64,000 nucleotides of DNA. Source: Candidatus Hydrogenosomobacter endosymbioticus. GTDB lineage: Bacteria > Pseudomonadota > Alphaproteobacteria > Holosporales > GW7. Shown here piece after piece: positions 9,444-17,764 of this stretch. Made by a program: the position numbers and the translations under genes. How positions within the stretch are numbered: position 1 is the stretch's first letter; every line of letters begins with the position of its first letter. The stretch is from contig NZ_AP025225.1 in NCBI RefSeq assembly GCF_021654655.1, forward strand, positions 446,001-510,000, read 5' to 3'. The notes below the pieces were generated by a model. It saw nothing but the letters and a program-made list of their open reading frames with translations, was not told where the DNA came from and did not search any database.

Positions 9444-10265
9444 ATGCAAAATTATAACAAAAAGGACATGCCGCCGATTATAGGGGTTGTCCCTGATTAC
9501 AGTTATACGAATGAGCAGTCGCAGCGTCATTATACTCTTCGCGAAAACTATATCACGAGAATACACGAAAACGGCGGAAAGGCCTTCATAATCCCATACT
9601 GCTTAGACTCTATAGACTTTTACATAAAAATGTGTGACGGAATAATGTTTACAGGTGGGGGCTATACCATAGATCCTTCTATATTTAACCAAGAGCGTAT
9701 AACAAGCCTACCAATAAACCACAGGCGCACCGAATTTGAAATGGCCCTTTTCCGTAAAGCGCTCTGCGCAGACAGCTCCTATAGTAGAAGCGCCGAAAAT
9801 ACGAATACAAATCAAATCGATAACTCAAAGAAAAAACTCTTTGAATCAAAAATGATCCCTATCCTAGGGATATGCGCCGGGGCTCAGCTTATCAACGTAG
9901 CTCTTGGAGGAGATTTAATACAAGTAGTTCAAGGACACGCTTATAGCAACGCAAAAGAATGCTCTCACGAAATATTTGTATCCGGAGGGAAAATACTTCC
10001 ATCCATTGCCTGCTCCAAAAAAATTTCGGTAAATTCAAGCCACTCACAAGCTATAGGCCGGATAGGAGATGACATAGTTGCAAGCGCAGTCTGCGATGAT
10101 GGAATCATTGAATGCATAGAAAAAGTCGGTCACGATTTTTGCCTTGGCGTTCAGTGGCACCCAGAGTATTATGCAAACGAAGCTTTGGACTCTGCGATAT
10201 TTCGTGCCTTCATAGAAGCTTCCGCCAGATATAAAGCGAATTCCAGCATAAGAGAAGTCGCATGA
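9444..10265 (+). CDS. class I glutamine amidotransferase-like hydrolase (PuuD / peptidase C26 family)
   Basis: Member of the gamma-glutamyl-gamma-aminobutyrate hydrolase branch of class I amidotransferases. The opening IIGVVPDYS, the FTGGG oxyanion strand, the nucleophile elbow LGICAGAQLIN and the catalytic GVQWHPE are all present, so the Cys-His-Glu triad is complete. Family members cleave gamma-glutamyl compounds; the true substrate here is unknown. Its stop overlaps the start of the following pseudouridine synthase by ATGA, implying translational coupling. A longish polar insert near residues 108-130 is atypical. Confidence 0.88.
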   Translation: MQNYNKKDMPPIIGVVPDYSYTNEQSQRHYTLRENYITRIHENGGKAFIIPYCLDSIDFYIKMCDGIMFTGGGYTIDPSIFNQERITSLPINHRRTEFEMALFRKALCADSSYSRSAENTNTNQIDNSKKKLFESKMIPILGICAGAQLINVALGGDLIQVVQGHAYSNAKECSHEIFVSGGKILPSIACSKKISVNSSHSQAIGRIGDDIVASAVCDDGIIECIEKVGHDFCLGVQWHPEYYANEALDSAIFRAFIEASARYKANSSIREVA

Positions 10266-10981
10266 AGCTGGATCGGTGGTTGTTTACATTCGGGAAATTA
10301 TCCCGAAGAGAGGCCGATAAAGCAATAAGTGAAGGCAGAGTAACGGTTGATGGGATAGTCACTATAAAACCATTCCTTGACGTAGACGAAAAAAAAACAA
10401 TTCTTCTAGATGGAGCTCTTGTACAAAAGACCGCTATGGAACCTGTGATCATGAAGTTGTACAAACCGCGCGGAGTTGTAGTTTCTAAGGTAGATCAAAG
10501 AGCTTGCAGCAGCACAGTGTTCGACCTATTACCAAAATCTGAAACTCGGTGGATATACGTTGGAAGGCTTGACATAGATTCTGAGGGACTGCTTCTTCTG
10601 ACAAATGTAGGAAGGATCGCGCATTTCCTCGAATCTCCAAAAACAGCCCTCAAGCGCGAATATATGGTAAAGGTTTTTGGCCACGTTGACGACAGCAAGC
10701 TCTCAGCCATCCAGCAAGGCCCAAATATAAAAGGAATAAACTATAGCGCATGCAAAATCTCAGTCCTAAGACAAGCCGAAAAACAAACTTGGCTAAAAAT
10801 CGTGTTGACTGAAGGGAAAAACAGAGAAATAAGAATATTGATGGACCACATAGGGCTAAGAGTGAGCCGACTGATCCGCACGGCATATGGACCATTCACT
10901 ATCAACAACATGAAACCAGGAGAAATAGAAAGCATTTTCTGCCGCGCTATAAGTAAAATAAATCTATTCCCCTTAATGTAA
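10262..10981 (+). CDS. RsuA/RluB-family 23S/16S rRNA pseudouridine synthase
   Basis: Soluble enzyme that isomerises uridine in ribosomal RNA. An N-terminal S4 RNA-binding domain (LDRWLFTFGKLSRREADKAI) is followed by the catalytic domain with the family motif GRLDIDSEGLLLLTN, in which the aspartate of GRLD is the nucleophile, and the C-terminal GKNREIRILMDHIG. At 239 residues it is near RluB/RsuA length; which rRNA it modifies cannot be decided by eye, though the motifs fit RluB-like enzymes in alphaproteobacteria. The start overlaps the upstream amidotransferase stop (ATGA). Confidence 0.92.
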   Translation: MKLDRWLFTFGKLSRREADKAISEGRVTVDGIVTIKPFLDVDEKKTILLDGALVQKTAMEPVIMKLYKPRGVVVSKVDQRACSSTVFDLLPKSETRWIYVGRLDIDSEGLLLLTNVGRIAHFLESPKTALKREYMVKVFGHVDDSKLSAIQQGPNIKGINYSACKISVLRQAEKQTWLKIVLTEGKNREIRILMDHIGLRVSRLIRTAYGPFTINNMKPGEIESIFCRAISKINLFPLM

Positions 10982-11015
10982 CGGTTATGAGGCAAATTTT
11001 CATGTAATATCGTTA

Positions 11016-11053
11016 AAATTATACCATTTATTTTTTTTTAGCTTTAATGTATA
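11016..11053 (+). promoter_or_regulatory. 38-bp upstream element shared with the next paralog
   Basis: This stretch, centred on a T9 run and ending TTAATGTATA-like, matches 12299-12336 at 34 of 38 positions. It lies 51 bases before the start codon, and the copy at 12299-12336 lies 57 bases before its own. A promoter is the simplest reading; the -10/-35 assignment is not certain. Confidence 0.55.
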
Positions 11054-11065
11054 TGTAATTGGGTT

Positions 11066-11079
11066 CGGCAAATTTGCCG
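11066..11079. promoter_or_regulatory. perfect 14-bp palindrome in the leader
   Basis: CGGCAAATTTGCCG lies between the shared upstream element and the ribosome site of the exported protein at 11105. It is the right size for a dimeric repressor site. The downstream paralog does not have it. Confidence 0.4.
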
Positions 11080-11104
11080 GAGTATATTACAAAAGGAGCA
11101 CAAT

Positions 11105-12208
11105 ATGAATATAAAACTTATAAGCAGATTTTTCTTATCCGTAGCTATTGCGCTGTCGTGCGGGATGAGCGCGCATTCGATAAAACTCACCGAGCAGCAG
11201 GAACAAGCTATAAAGTCTGGGATTGAAGAAATTAGCGAGGGTCAGCATCCTGGAGCATATGAAACTGTCGTTAACTTTATATCTCTTGTTGACAGCGAAA
11301 AAATTTCTTCCAAACTTTTATCTTCTCTACTAAAAACCCATTTTAAAGACGAAAATTTTGCTAATAAAGTCATTCACATGCTAAAAACCGCTATTCCCGA
11401 TAATATTAGCGCCGATCAAGTGCAAGAAGAAACCATGTATCAAATGAAAGAAGACAACCAAGCTCTCTATTCAAATCCTAATGGAGCCGAAGAAGTCCAT
11501 GAAGACGCCTATTTAGATCTAAATCAACAACAGCTTGCATGCCAGCAGCAGCCATACTCTCGCAAACAGATGCTGGCGTTCCAACAATTAGGCAACGATG
11601 TTACTAATAAATCTAATATAAAGGAAGAGTTGGTCTCAAAATTCGCTAACCTAAAAAAGCATCTTATAAATAGCGCGTCCGAAAATACTGGAGACACACA
11701 TGGAATCATTGACCACAATAAAGAGATAAATAAAATTGCCTCGAGCTTCGTTAGTCAAACCAATGAACATGTCGTTGGTAGAGTAATAAACCGCCTTGAT
11801 ACACTTATTAACACATACCAAGCTCCTAAACGGAATCAGATTAATGCAAGAAACTATGAAAACGCGTTCCACTGTGTATGCAATAAGTTTTTTGAAACAA
11901 TTTGTGGTAATGAAGAGCTAATAGATTATTGCAACACTAAATATAAAAATCAAATACAGGCGTCGTCTAGTAGAGATTTATTAAAACAGGCTTTGCAAGA
12001 AAAACTCTCAGAATTAGATGCTTTCGACAACCACGAAACCGAAGCCTCGATAGCTGCACAAGAGCTTCGTGAAGAAAATGCTGCTTTACAGGAAGAAAAT
12101 AGCCGTTTACAAGAGGCCCTACAGATCCGTGATCTCAAGATAGAAGAACTCGAAGCTTCTATCCAATCAACCAAAAATAATGCTATATCTGAAGAAGACA
12201 AAAATTAG
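11105..12208 (+). CDS. exported coiled-coil protein, paralog A, 367 aa
   Basis: Function unknown. A signal peptide (SRFFLSVAIALSCG, likely cut at SAHS) leads into a helical N-terminal domain starting KLTEQQ, a Gln-rich middle, and a C-terminal coiled coil of heptads (REENAALQEENSRLQEAL) near residues 315-355. The first 120 nucleotides match the next gene at 116 positions, while the remainder is only faintly similar. The ribosome site AAGGAG is good, and a hairpin terminator follows. Two cysteines in the latter part may form a disulfide. It looks like a surface or host-directed protein, but nothing proves secretion beyond the periplasm. Confidence 0.8.
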   Translation: MNIKLISRFFLSVAIALSCGMSAHSIKLTEQQEQAIKSGIEEISEGQHPGAYETVVNFISLVDSEKISSKLLSSLLKTHFKDENFANKVIHMLKTAIPDNISADQVQEETMYQMKEDNQALYSNPNGAEEVHEDAYLDLNQQQLACQQQPYSRKQMLAFQQLGNDVTNKSNIKEELVSKFANLKKHLINSASENTGDTHGIIDHNKEINKIASSFVSQTNEHVVGRVINRLDTLINTYQAPKRNQINARNYENAFHCVCNKFFETICGNEELIDYCNTKYKNQIQASSSRDLLKQALQEKLSELDAFDNHETEASIAAQELREENAALQEENSRLQEALQIRDLKIEELEASIQSTKNNAISEEDKN

Positions 12209-12244
12209 CCGATAACTGTAACTATAAAAAAAACAAACTTCCTC

Positions 12245-12282
12245 TCCGCTTGTTAACTGTTGTTGGCAAGCGGATTTTGTTT
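12245..12282 (+). terminator. intrinsic terminator after paralog A
   Basis: Perfect eight-base stem TCCGCTTG / CAAGCGGA around a 14-base loop, followed by TTTTGTTT. It ends the transcript before the shared promoter element of paralog B. Confidence 0.8.
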
Positions 12283-12298
12283 CCATGCAATGTCCTTG

Positions 12299-12336
12299 AA
12301 ATTATATCATTTATTTTTTTTTACTCTTAATGTATA
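12299..12336 (+). promoter_or_regulatory. 38-bp upstream element shared with paralog A
   Basis: Second copy of the element at 11016-11053, 34 of 38 positions identical, immediately downstream of paralog A's terminator. Its retention supports a role in transcription of these exported proteins. Confidence 0.55.
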
Positions 12337-12393
12337 CTACCAAAATATAAGACTTATCGATTCGTTCTTAGAGTATTTTATAAAGGGAGTATT

Positions 12394-13587
12394 ATGAATA
12401 TAAAACTTATAAGCAGATTTTTCTTATCCGTAGCTATTGCGCTGTCGTGCGGAGTGAGCGCGCATTCGATAAAACTCACTGAGCAGCAGAAACAAGCTAT
12501 AAAGTCTGGGATTTCGAATGTTAGCTCTATTGAGGATAAAGATGGCGCGTACAACTCTGTTATAGAGCATATCTCTGAAATGGATAGAGAAAAAGTCTCT
12601 CTCTATTCTTTGCCTTATTTTTTAAAGAACAAAGGTATGAGCCAAGATTTGATTGTTCCCGTTGTTTCTGTTCTAGAGAAGGCGCTTCGAGATGTCATAA
12701 CAGATGAGCGTAGGCTTGAAGAATCCATGCACCAAATGAAAGTAGACAAACAAGAGTCTATCAAGCAGTCCTTTTTGGATCCTAAAAGCAGCACCGACGC
12801 CGACGGCTTCGAGCATATACAAGAACAAGCCAAACAGCCAGAGCCTAACAAGAACGGATCTTCGTCTAAAGTAGTAGAAAATTCAGACAAAAATTCTTTC
12901 CTTCGCTTTTTCCGAGATGAGCTAGAAGAGCTACGTCGCATCGAAGAGAGCAAATCAAACGCCAGTTCGACGCAACAGGTGGAAAAGGAGAACAAGCACC
13001 ACACACATAAAGAGCACGTAGTCGCAAGAGAAGAAAACCAAGACAAAGATGATCAGTGTCAGCAAATTTGTAGCACGAATATTGACGAACATGACGAAAT
13101 TCTTGAGGAAAATTTGCGTCTAAAGGAAGAAAACAAAAAGCTTAAACGCCAAATATCTAAATTTAAAAATACGTCTAAACAAGAAAAGCAAGCACAGATT
13201 TTTTCTCGAGATTTTCTTGAACATACCCCGCGAGTAGTTTCTGATCAACTAAAAGAATACGCATCGTCTCTGCAAGCGGTCAGAGTTGCTGACCAAAAGC
13301 TGCTAGAAGAAAACGAAAACATTTCAGCAGAATTAGAAAAAAGTAAGTATTTTTTACGTCTAATCGAGGAAGCCGGGTTTGTGGAACTCCTGCCAGAAAA
13401 TGAAGAACTGCAAAATATAAACAAAGACCTAATGAAGATAAACAAACGCCTAAGAAGAAGAATAGCCTTCCTTGAAGAAAAGGTGGATAACGTGAGCGAC
13501 GCAAGCATCCACTCTCACAGCTCATCGGAAGACTCAGAAGATGAATACGCACGCTATATGGAAAAAATACGATCCATGAGAAAATAG
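12394..13587 (+). CDS. exported coiled-coil protein, paralog B, 397 aa
   Basis: Function unknown. Signal peptide and the first 40 codons are almost the same as paralog A (four nucleotide differences in 120), after which the two diverge; a short conserved patch returns near residue 115 (EES/TMHQMK). The body is strongly charged, with coiled-coil segments near residues 225-260 and 290-375 and a Ser/Glu/Asp-rich tail. There is no TM segment after the signal. AAGGGAG precedes the ATG at normal distance and a strong hairpin terminator follows, so it is its own transcription unit. Confidence 0.8.
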   Translation: MNIKLISRFFLSVAIALSCGVSAHSIKLTEQQKQAIKSGISNVSSIEDKDGAYNSVIEHISEMDREKVSLYSLPYFLKNKGMSQDLIVPVVSVLEKALRDVITDERRLEESMHQMKVDKQESIKQSFLDPKSSTDADGFEHIQEQAKQPEPNKNGSSSKVVENSDKNSFLRFFRDELEELRRIEESKSNASSTQQVEKENKHHTHKEHVVAREENQDKDDQCQQICSTNIDEHDEILEENLRLKEENKKLKRQISKFKNTSKQEKQAQIFSRDFLEHTPRVVSDQLKEYASSLQAVRVADQKLLEENENISAELEKSKYFLRLIEEAGFVELLPENEELQNINKDLMKINKRLRRRIAFLEEKVDNVSDASIHSHSSSEDSEDEYARYMEKIRSMRK

Positions 13588-13622
13588 CAACGGCAATAGT
13601 TAACGTTAATTATAACTCTAGC

Positions 13623-13657
13623 GAGCGGGATTTGTTATTTCCCGCTCTTTTTCTTTT
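13623..13657 (+). terminator. intrinsic terminator after paralog B
   Basis: Eight-base stem GAGCGGGA / TCCCGCTC with a nine-base loop, then a T-rich tail (TTTTTCTTTT). A strong textbook structure. Confidence 0.85.
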
Positions 13658-13809
13658 CTCAAGCACATGCTGACCTATACCATTACTAAAAAATTTTGAC
13701 TTAAGATTTTCTACGGTAAGTCGCTACTTTTTTATCCGCAAAAACAGTATAATGGTGCGATTAGAGGCGGTTTAATAACTAGAAGGTAGAGTTTTAAAGC
13801 TGAGGCTAA

Positions 13810-14445
13810 GTGTCTTTTATGTGTTTCCACAAATTTATGCTTATAACCAACCGTACGAAAGAGGACCGCGTCGATCAGTATATCGATTTCGTTACGCGCT
13901 GCGCATGCGCCGGAGTCACATCTGTACAAATTAGAGAAAAAAACTCTACCTATAGCGAAGCAGTGTCATTTTCGCTTCAGCTTATGGAGTCTTTAAAACC
14001 TTTTTCTGTTCCAGTCCTAGTAAACGACTCTATAAAAATTGCAAAGGCTATAAATGCCGATGGAGTTCATCTCGGACAAACAGATGGAGATATAGCTCTA
14101 GCCAGAGACATTCTTGGAAAGAAAAAAATAATAGGAGCATCTGTTGATTCCATATCATCTCTATCTCTCGTGACTGGCCTTTCAGTAGATTACGTCGGCG
14201 CTGGACCAATATTCAAAACAAAAAACAAGCCTGACGCGAAAAATATTGTAGGGCTGCGCAATCTAAAAAAAATATGCGAAATCTCGCCGTTCCCAGTCAT
14301 AGCAATCGGCGGGATTAACGAAAGCAACATAGACGCTGTTATAGCAACCGGAGTCTCAGGAATCGCCTCCATCGAAGCTTTCCACCGCTCGTGTAGCTCC
14401 ATTATTTCATGGAACAAAAATAGCAAGGCCTCAGAGCATACATAA
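13810..14445 (+). CDS. thiE: thiamine-phosphate synthase ThiE (TenI superfamily)
   Basis: Joins the thiazole and pyrimidine precursors to make thiamine phosphate. The TIM-barrel motifs are clear: VQIREK, VLVNDSIKIAKAINADGVHLGQ, VGAGPIFKTK and IAIGGI near the C-terminus. 211 residues is normal. The GTG at 13810 has a TGAGG ribosome site about five bases upstream; an ATG three codons later is the alternative. No other thiamine gene is in the window and no TPP riboswitch is evident, so it may serve a salvage route. A ThiE-like TenI protein cannot be fully excluded. Confidence 0.88.
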   Translation: MSFMCFHKFMLITNRTKEDRVDQYIDFVTRCACAGVTSVQIREKNSTYSEAVSFSLQLMESLKPFSVPVLVNDSIKIAKAINADGVHLGQTDGDIALARDILGKKKIIGASVDSISSLSLVTGLSVDYVGAGPIFKTKNKPDAKNIVGLRNLKKICEISPFPVIAIGGINESNIDAVIATGVSGIASIEAFHRSCSSIISWNKNSKASEHT

Positions 14446-14518
14446 ACAAAGTGTCTCGCTCACACATAGAGAAATTGCATAGATTAGAAAATCCCTTCTT
14501 CTTTATGCAAACACAGGC

Positions 14519-15103
14519 TCATTTCATAACCGAACGCCTTTTTTTGTATAGTTTAAGCAAAAATACAGCAAGAACACAGCCAACAACAACTCCAAAAAAT
14601 ATTTTCTTAAACGAGTCCATCCTCTTTACTATAGTCTCACCTATAAGATAGCCAAGAGAACAGCTCGTAACCGTCCACACAACCGCTGCAATTACATTCA
14701 AAAAACTGAATAGTTTAAAAGGAACTCTCTGAGCCCCTATTATTATCGGACTAACAATACGAATGCTATATATGAACCTGAACGTCATGATGTACACAAT
14801 TCTGTGCCTATGCAAAAAATTGAGCCCGCGATCCATTGGCTTTTCCATTCTCGGAAATTTACGCTTTATATAGCTAATTATCCGATCTCCGTAATAGTAT
14901 CCAACAAAATATAGACTTTGGTCTGCAAATACAGTTCCACAAAAGGCTATAACCATAACTTTATATATAGACAGATGGCCCAAAGCGGCAAGGGCGCTTG
15001 CGGTTAGTATGATTCCCTCGCCCTCTATCAGCGACCCAAGAAATACAGCTATATATCCCCATTGCTGCACAAATTGACTAAACTCAAAACCCATAAAACT
15101 CAA
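14519..15103 (-). CDS. DedA-family membrane protein
   Basis: Polytopic inner-membrane protein of 194 residues of the DedA/VTT family, some members of which flip undecaprenyl phosphate or phosphatidylethanolamine. Motifs include the amphipathic entry FLGSLIEGEGIILTASALAALG, with the re-entrant acidic residue, and the second-half FRFIYSIRIVSPIIIGAQ. The start is a TTG with a strong GGGGAG site six bases away; an ATG three codons in is possible. A role in carrier-lipid recycling alongside uppP would fit, but it is inferred from family work. Confidence 0.88.
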   Translation of the reverse strand: MSFMGFEFSQFVQQWGYIAVFLGSLIEGEGIILTASALAALGHLSIYKVMVIAFCGTVFADQSLYFVGYYYGDRIISYIKRKFPRMEKPMDRGLNFLHRHRIVYIMTFRFIYSIRIVSPIIIGAQRVPFKLFSFLNVIAAVVWTVTSCSLGYLIGETIVKRMDSFKKIFFGVVVGCVLAVFLLKLYKKRRSVMK

Positions 15104-15174
15104 ACCAATCTCCCCAAACTAAAACGCATTGTTGTATTCCGCACAAATTAACTGACGCCTCTATTTCGCAAGGT

Positions 15175-16494
15175 CTACAAAATATACTTAGACAAGTCCG
15201 AATTTTTGGATAACTTCCCTACAGTAGAAGAAACAAGCTCTTCGTCTATAAAGACCCTTTTTGTATTTCCGTCCGCTATTCCGAAGCTCGCATCTTCAAG
15301 AAGATTTTCCATTATTGTATGCAGTCTTCTAGCTCCTATATTTTCCACGCTAGCATTAAGATCTACAGCTATGTCTGCTATCTTTTCCACTGCAGAGTCA
15401 GAAAAATCAAGCAGAGCACCTTCAGTTGCAAAAAGCGCCTTATATTGCGTTATAAGGTTAGCTTCTGGCTCTTTTAGTATCCTCACAAAATCCTCTTTTA
15501 GAAGTGCGTTTAGCTCTACCCTCACAGGAAGCCTTCCCTGTAGCTCCGGCAAAAGGTCGGAAGGCTTCGAGCAATGAAACGCTCCAGATGCTATGAACAA
15601 AATATGGTCTGTGCACACAGAACCATGCTTGGTGGAAACCGTAGTACCCTCTATTAGAGGAAGAAGATCGCGCTGAACTCCCTCTCTGCTCACTCCTGAA
15701 GAAGTCCCGCTATCCCGATCACCGCATCTCCCGCAAATTTTGTCTATTTCATCAATAAAAACTATACCGCCTTGCTCTGTTTCCCGAATAGCTTCCTGAA
15801 TGATTCTATCGCTATCAAGAAGCTTCTCTGCCTCTTCATCTGCAACTACCCTTCGAGCACCAGCAACGCTCATAGTCTGCTCTCTAGTCCTCCCTCCTAT
15901 CCCTTTGCCAAAAATATCAGAAATGCTCATCATCCCACCATACGAATTAGGCATCCCAGGAATCTCAAACGACGCTAACGGATTCTTATTATCGGCAATT
16001 TGTATGGTTACTTCTTTATCATCGAGCTCTCCGATTTCGAGTTTCTTCTCGAAGATTTTTCTCGTTTCCTCTGATGCTGTCTCGCCGACAAGCGCAGTAA
16101 CTATCTTGTCTACAGAATTTTTTTTAGCAACCGTCTCGATATTTTTTTTCATACCAGATTTCACCATAACAATCGCAGCCTCAAGCAAATCCCTAACTAT
16201 TTGCTCTACATCTCGCCCAACATATCCTATTTCGGTAAACTTCGTGGCCTCTACTTTTATAAACGGTGCTTTTGTCAACTTAGCAAGCCTACGCGCAATT
16301 TCTGTCTTTCCAACACCTGTAGGACCAACCATTAGTATGTTTTTTGGAAGAATTTCGTCGCGCAACTGCTCTGCAACCATCATTCTTCTAAACCTGTTAC
16401 GAAGCGCAAGAGCGACGCACCGTTTGGCCGCATGTTGACCAACTATAAACCTATCCAGCTCGCGCACTATTTCGCTTGGAGTAAGAGCGCTCAT
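15175..16494 (-). CDS. hslU: HslU, ATPase subunit of the HslUV protease
   Basis: AAA+ unfoldase that feeds proteins to the HslV peptidase. It shows LTPSEIVRELDRFIVGQ at the start, Walker A GPTGVGKTE near residue 56, the pore motif GYVGRD, Walker B IVFIDEIDKI, and the C-terminal LSKYIL tail that docks into HslV. The chosen ATG at 16494 gives 439 residues; an in-frame ATG at 16521 would add nine. hslV, normally directly upstream, is not here, so the pair has been separated or hslV lost. Confidence 0.96.
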   Translation of the reverse strand: MSALTPSEIVRELDRFIVGQHAAKRCVALALRNRFRRMMVAEQLRDEILPKNILMVGPTGVGKTEIARRLAKLTKAPFIKVEATKFTEIGYVGRDVEQIVRDLLEAAIVMVKSGMKKNIETVAKKNSVDKIVTALVGETASEETRKIFEKKLEIGELDDKEVTIQIADNKNPLASFEIPGMPNSYGGMMSISDIFGKGIGGRTREQTMSVAGARRVVADEEAEKLLDSDRIIQEAIRETEQGGIVFIDEIDKICGRCGDRDSGTSSGVSREGVQRDLLPLIEGTTVSTKHGSVCTDHILFIASGAFHCSKPSDLLPELQGRLPVRVELNALLKEDFVRILKEPEANLITQYKALFATEGALLDFSDSAVEKIADIAVDLNASVENIGARRLHTIMENLLEDASFGIADGNTKRVFIDEELVSSTVGKLSKNSDLSKYIL

Positions 16495-16811
16495 CTTCTT
16501 CTGTCCAGTGTTTTCCAACATAAACCTATAAAATAAAACAACGTATCCAAGTTGATTCTATACCAGAACGTTCTTCTTTCAAACCGACAACTGAAGCACA
16601 AACAAAAATATAAAATTACCATCTACGAAAATGGCATAAAACCCAGCCGCATAAAAACACTTCTATCAAGATATCGAGCGCAAACATTATGTTTGTTTTT
16701 TCTGATAGGTGAGTATGATTTAGCTGAACTAATTCAGGCGCGCTGAAATATACGAGCAGACAGATTGAAATATGTGGCGGCAAAATATAGAATTAATGCT
16801 GGGCCCGTTGT
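16495..16811. other. intergenic region between hslU and tRNA-Cys
   Basis: 317 bases with no supported gene. It must hold the hslU promoter (minus) and the tRNA-Cys promoter (plus), neither with a clear consensus. A small plus-strand hairpin (CAAACA, TTA, TGTTTG) followed by T6 at 16681-16701 is terminator-like but weak, and no plus-strand gene precedes it. Confidence 0.5.
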
Positions 16812-16882
16812 GGCCGAGTGGCAGAATGGCTATGCAGAGGACTGCAAATCCTTGTACGTCGGTTCGATTCCGGCCTCGGCCT
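16812..16882 (+). tRNA. tRNA-Cys (GCA)
   Basis: Acceptor GGCCGAG pairs with CTCGGCC; the T arm GGTTCGATTCC and anticodon loop CTGCAAA are clear. The discriminator is U, as expected for cysteine. The CCA end is not encoded. Confidence 0.93.
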
Positions 16883-17095
16883 CGTGTATCTGATTGTTTC
16901 GTTGTGCTTTTTTTAGGTATATACCATATGGCGCGAATGCATCCCCTTGCGTGAGCCGCGTACGCATAGATATGAAGAGCGTAACACGTGAAGAAAAAAC
17001 AGGAAAACATTTTTTGGCTTAAGAATTTCACTTTCGACAGACCGCTTACTGCACGTCTCATAGCTAAACAACAGCCCATCAACAATCAGGCGATG

Positions 17096-17653
17096 TCAAG
17101 ATATGGTCATAAGAGGTTCTCCATATTCAACTGGAGCACCATTTTTCACATGAATTTCCGCTATTTTTCCTGAAACTGGTGACTTAAGAGGAGTCAAAAC
17201 CTTCATCGCCTCTATGATCAACAAGGTCTGCCCCTCCACAACGTCGCTTCCAACATGAACGAAGGCAGGCGTTCCGGGCTTCGGAGAAAGATAGGCCGTA
17301 CCCACCATAGGAGATGCTATGACATTGCCTGAGGACTTATCTGCAGACACTTCATCACATGCCCCCCTCTGCTGAGCATCACCGCGAGAACCGTCTATAC
17401 AGCCTCCGCCATGTACACCATGAGGAGCCAGATGAACACCTTGCCCGCAATAAGCAGTAAGCTTTATTCTGATATCAGAATTTGAGTATTCTATTTCGTA
17501 GAGACCAGATTCATTCAATATACCAACTAAAGACTTCACAGCCTCCGCATTGACAGAACCATCACAGCAGCGCTTTGACGTATCTTTTTCCTTATCTTCA
17601 GAAAACAAACCGACCCCACTAATAACAAAAACCCGCTTGTTAAAATCTATCAC
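17096..17653 (-). CDS. accB: biotin carboxyl carrier protein of acetyl-CoA carboxylase (AccB)
   Basis: Carries biotin for the first step of fatty acid synthesis. The C-terminal biotinyl domain has the modification site EAMKV, preceded by VGSDVVEGQTL and followed by PLKSPVSGKIAEIHVKNG. An N-terminal helical part and a Gly/Ala/Ser linker make up the rest of the 185 residues. The residues after the biotin lysine (VL) differ from the commoner MM/ML. The start is GTG. accC, the usual neighbour, is absent; instead accB follows infB on the same strand after 111 bases, so it may be read from that operon. Confidence 0.93.
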   Translation of the reverse strand: MIDFNKRVFVISGVGLFSEDKEKDTSKRCCDGSVNAEAVKSLVGILNESGLYEIEYSNSDIRIKLTAYCGQGVHLAPHGVHGGGCIDGSRGDAQQRGACDEVSADKSSGNVIASPMVGTAYLSPKPGTPAFVHVGSDVVEGQTLLIIEAMKVLTPLKSPVSGKIAEIHVKNGAPVEYGEPLMTIS

Positions 17654-17764
17654 ACAACTCTGTTAAATAAAACCACGACAAGGCCATAAACACAGACTAT
17701 AAGCCGCCCAAACAAACACTGCCGCCCACACACAACAATTCTCATCTACACACAAAGCGACCAG

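Noticed and set aside
13588-13809. Possible TPP riboswitch before thiE.
   Set aside because: The region has a TATAAT-like hexamer and GAGG, but none of the conserved CTGAGA / ACCTGAT core of a TPP riboswitch.
16681-16701. Small hairpin with T6 on the plus strand upstream of tRNA-Cys, hinting at an unannotated RNA.
   Set aside because: The stem is only six mostly A-T pairs with a three-base loop, and no plus-strand gene or promoter precedes it; likely chance.
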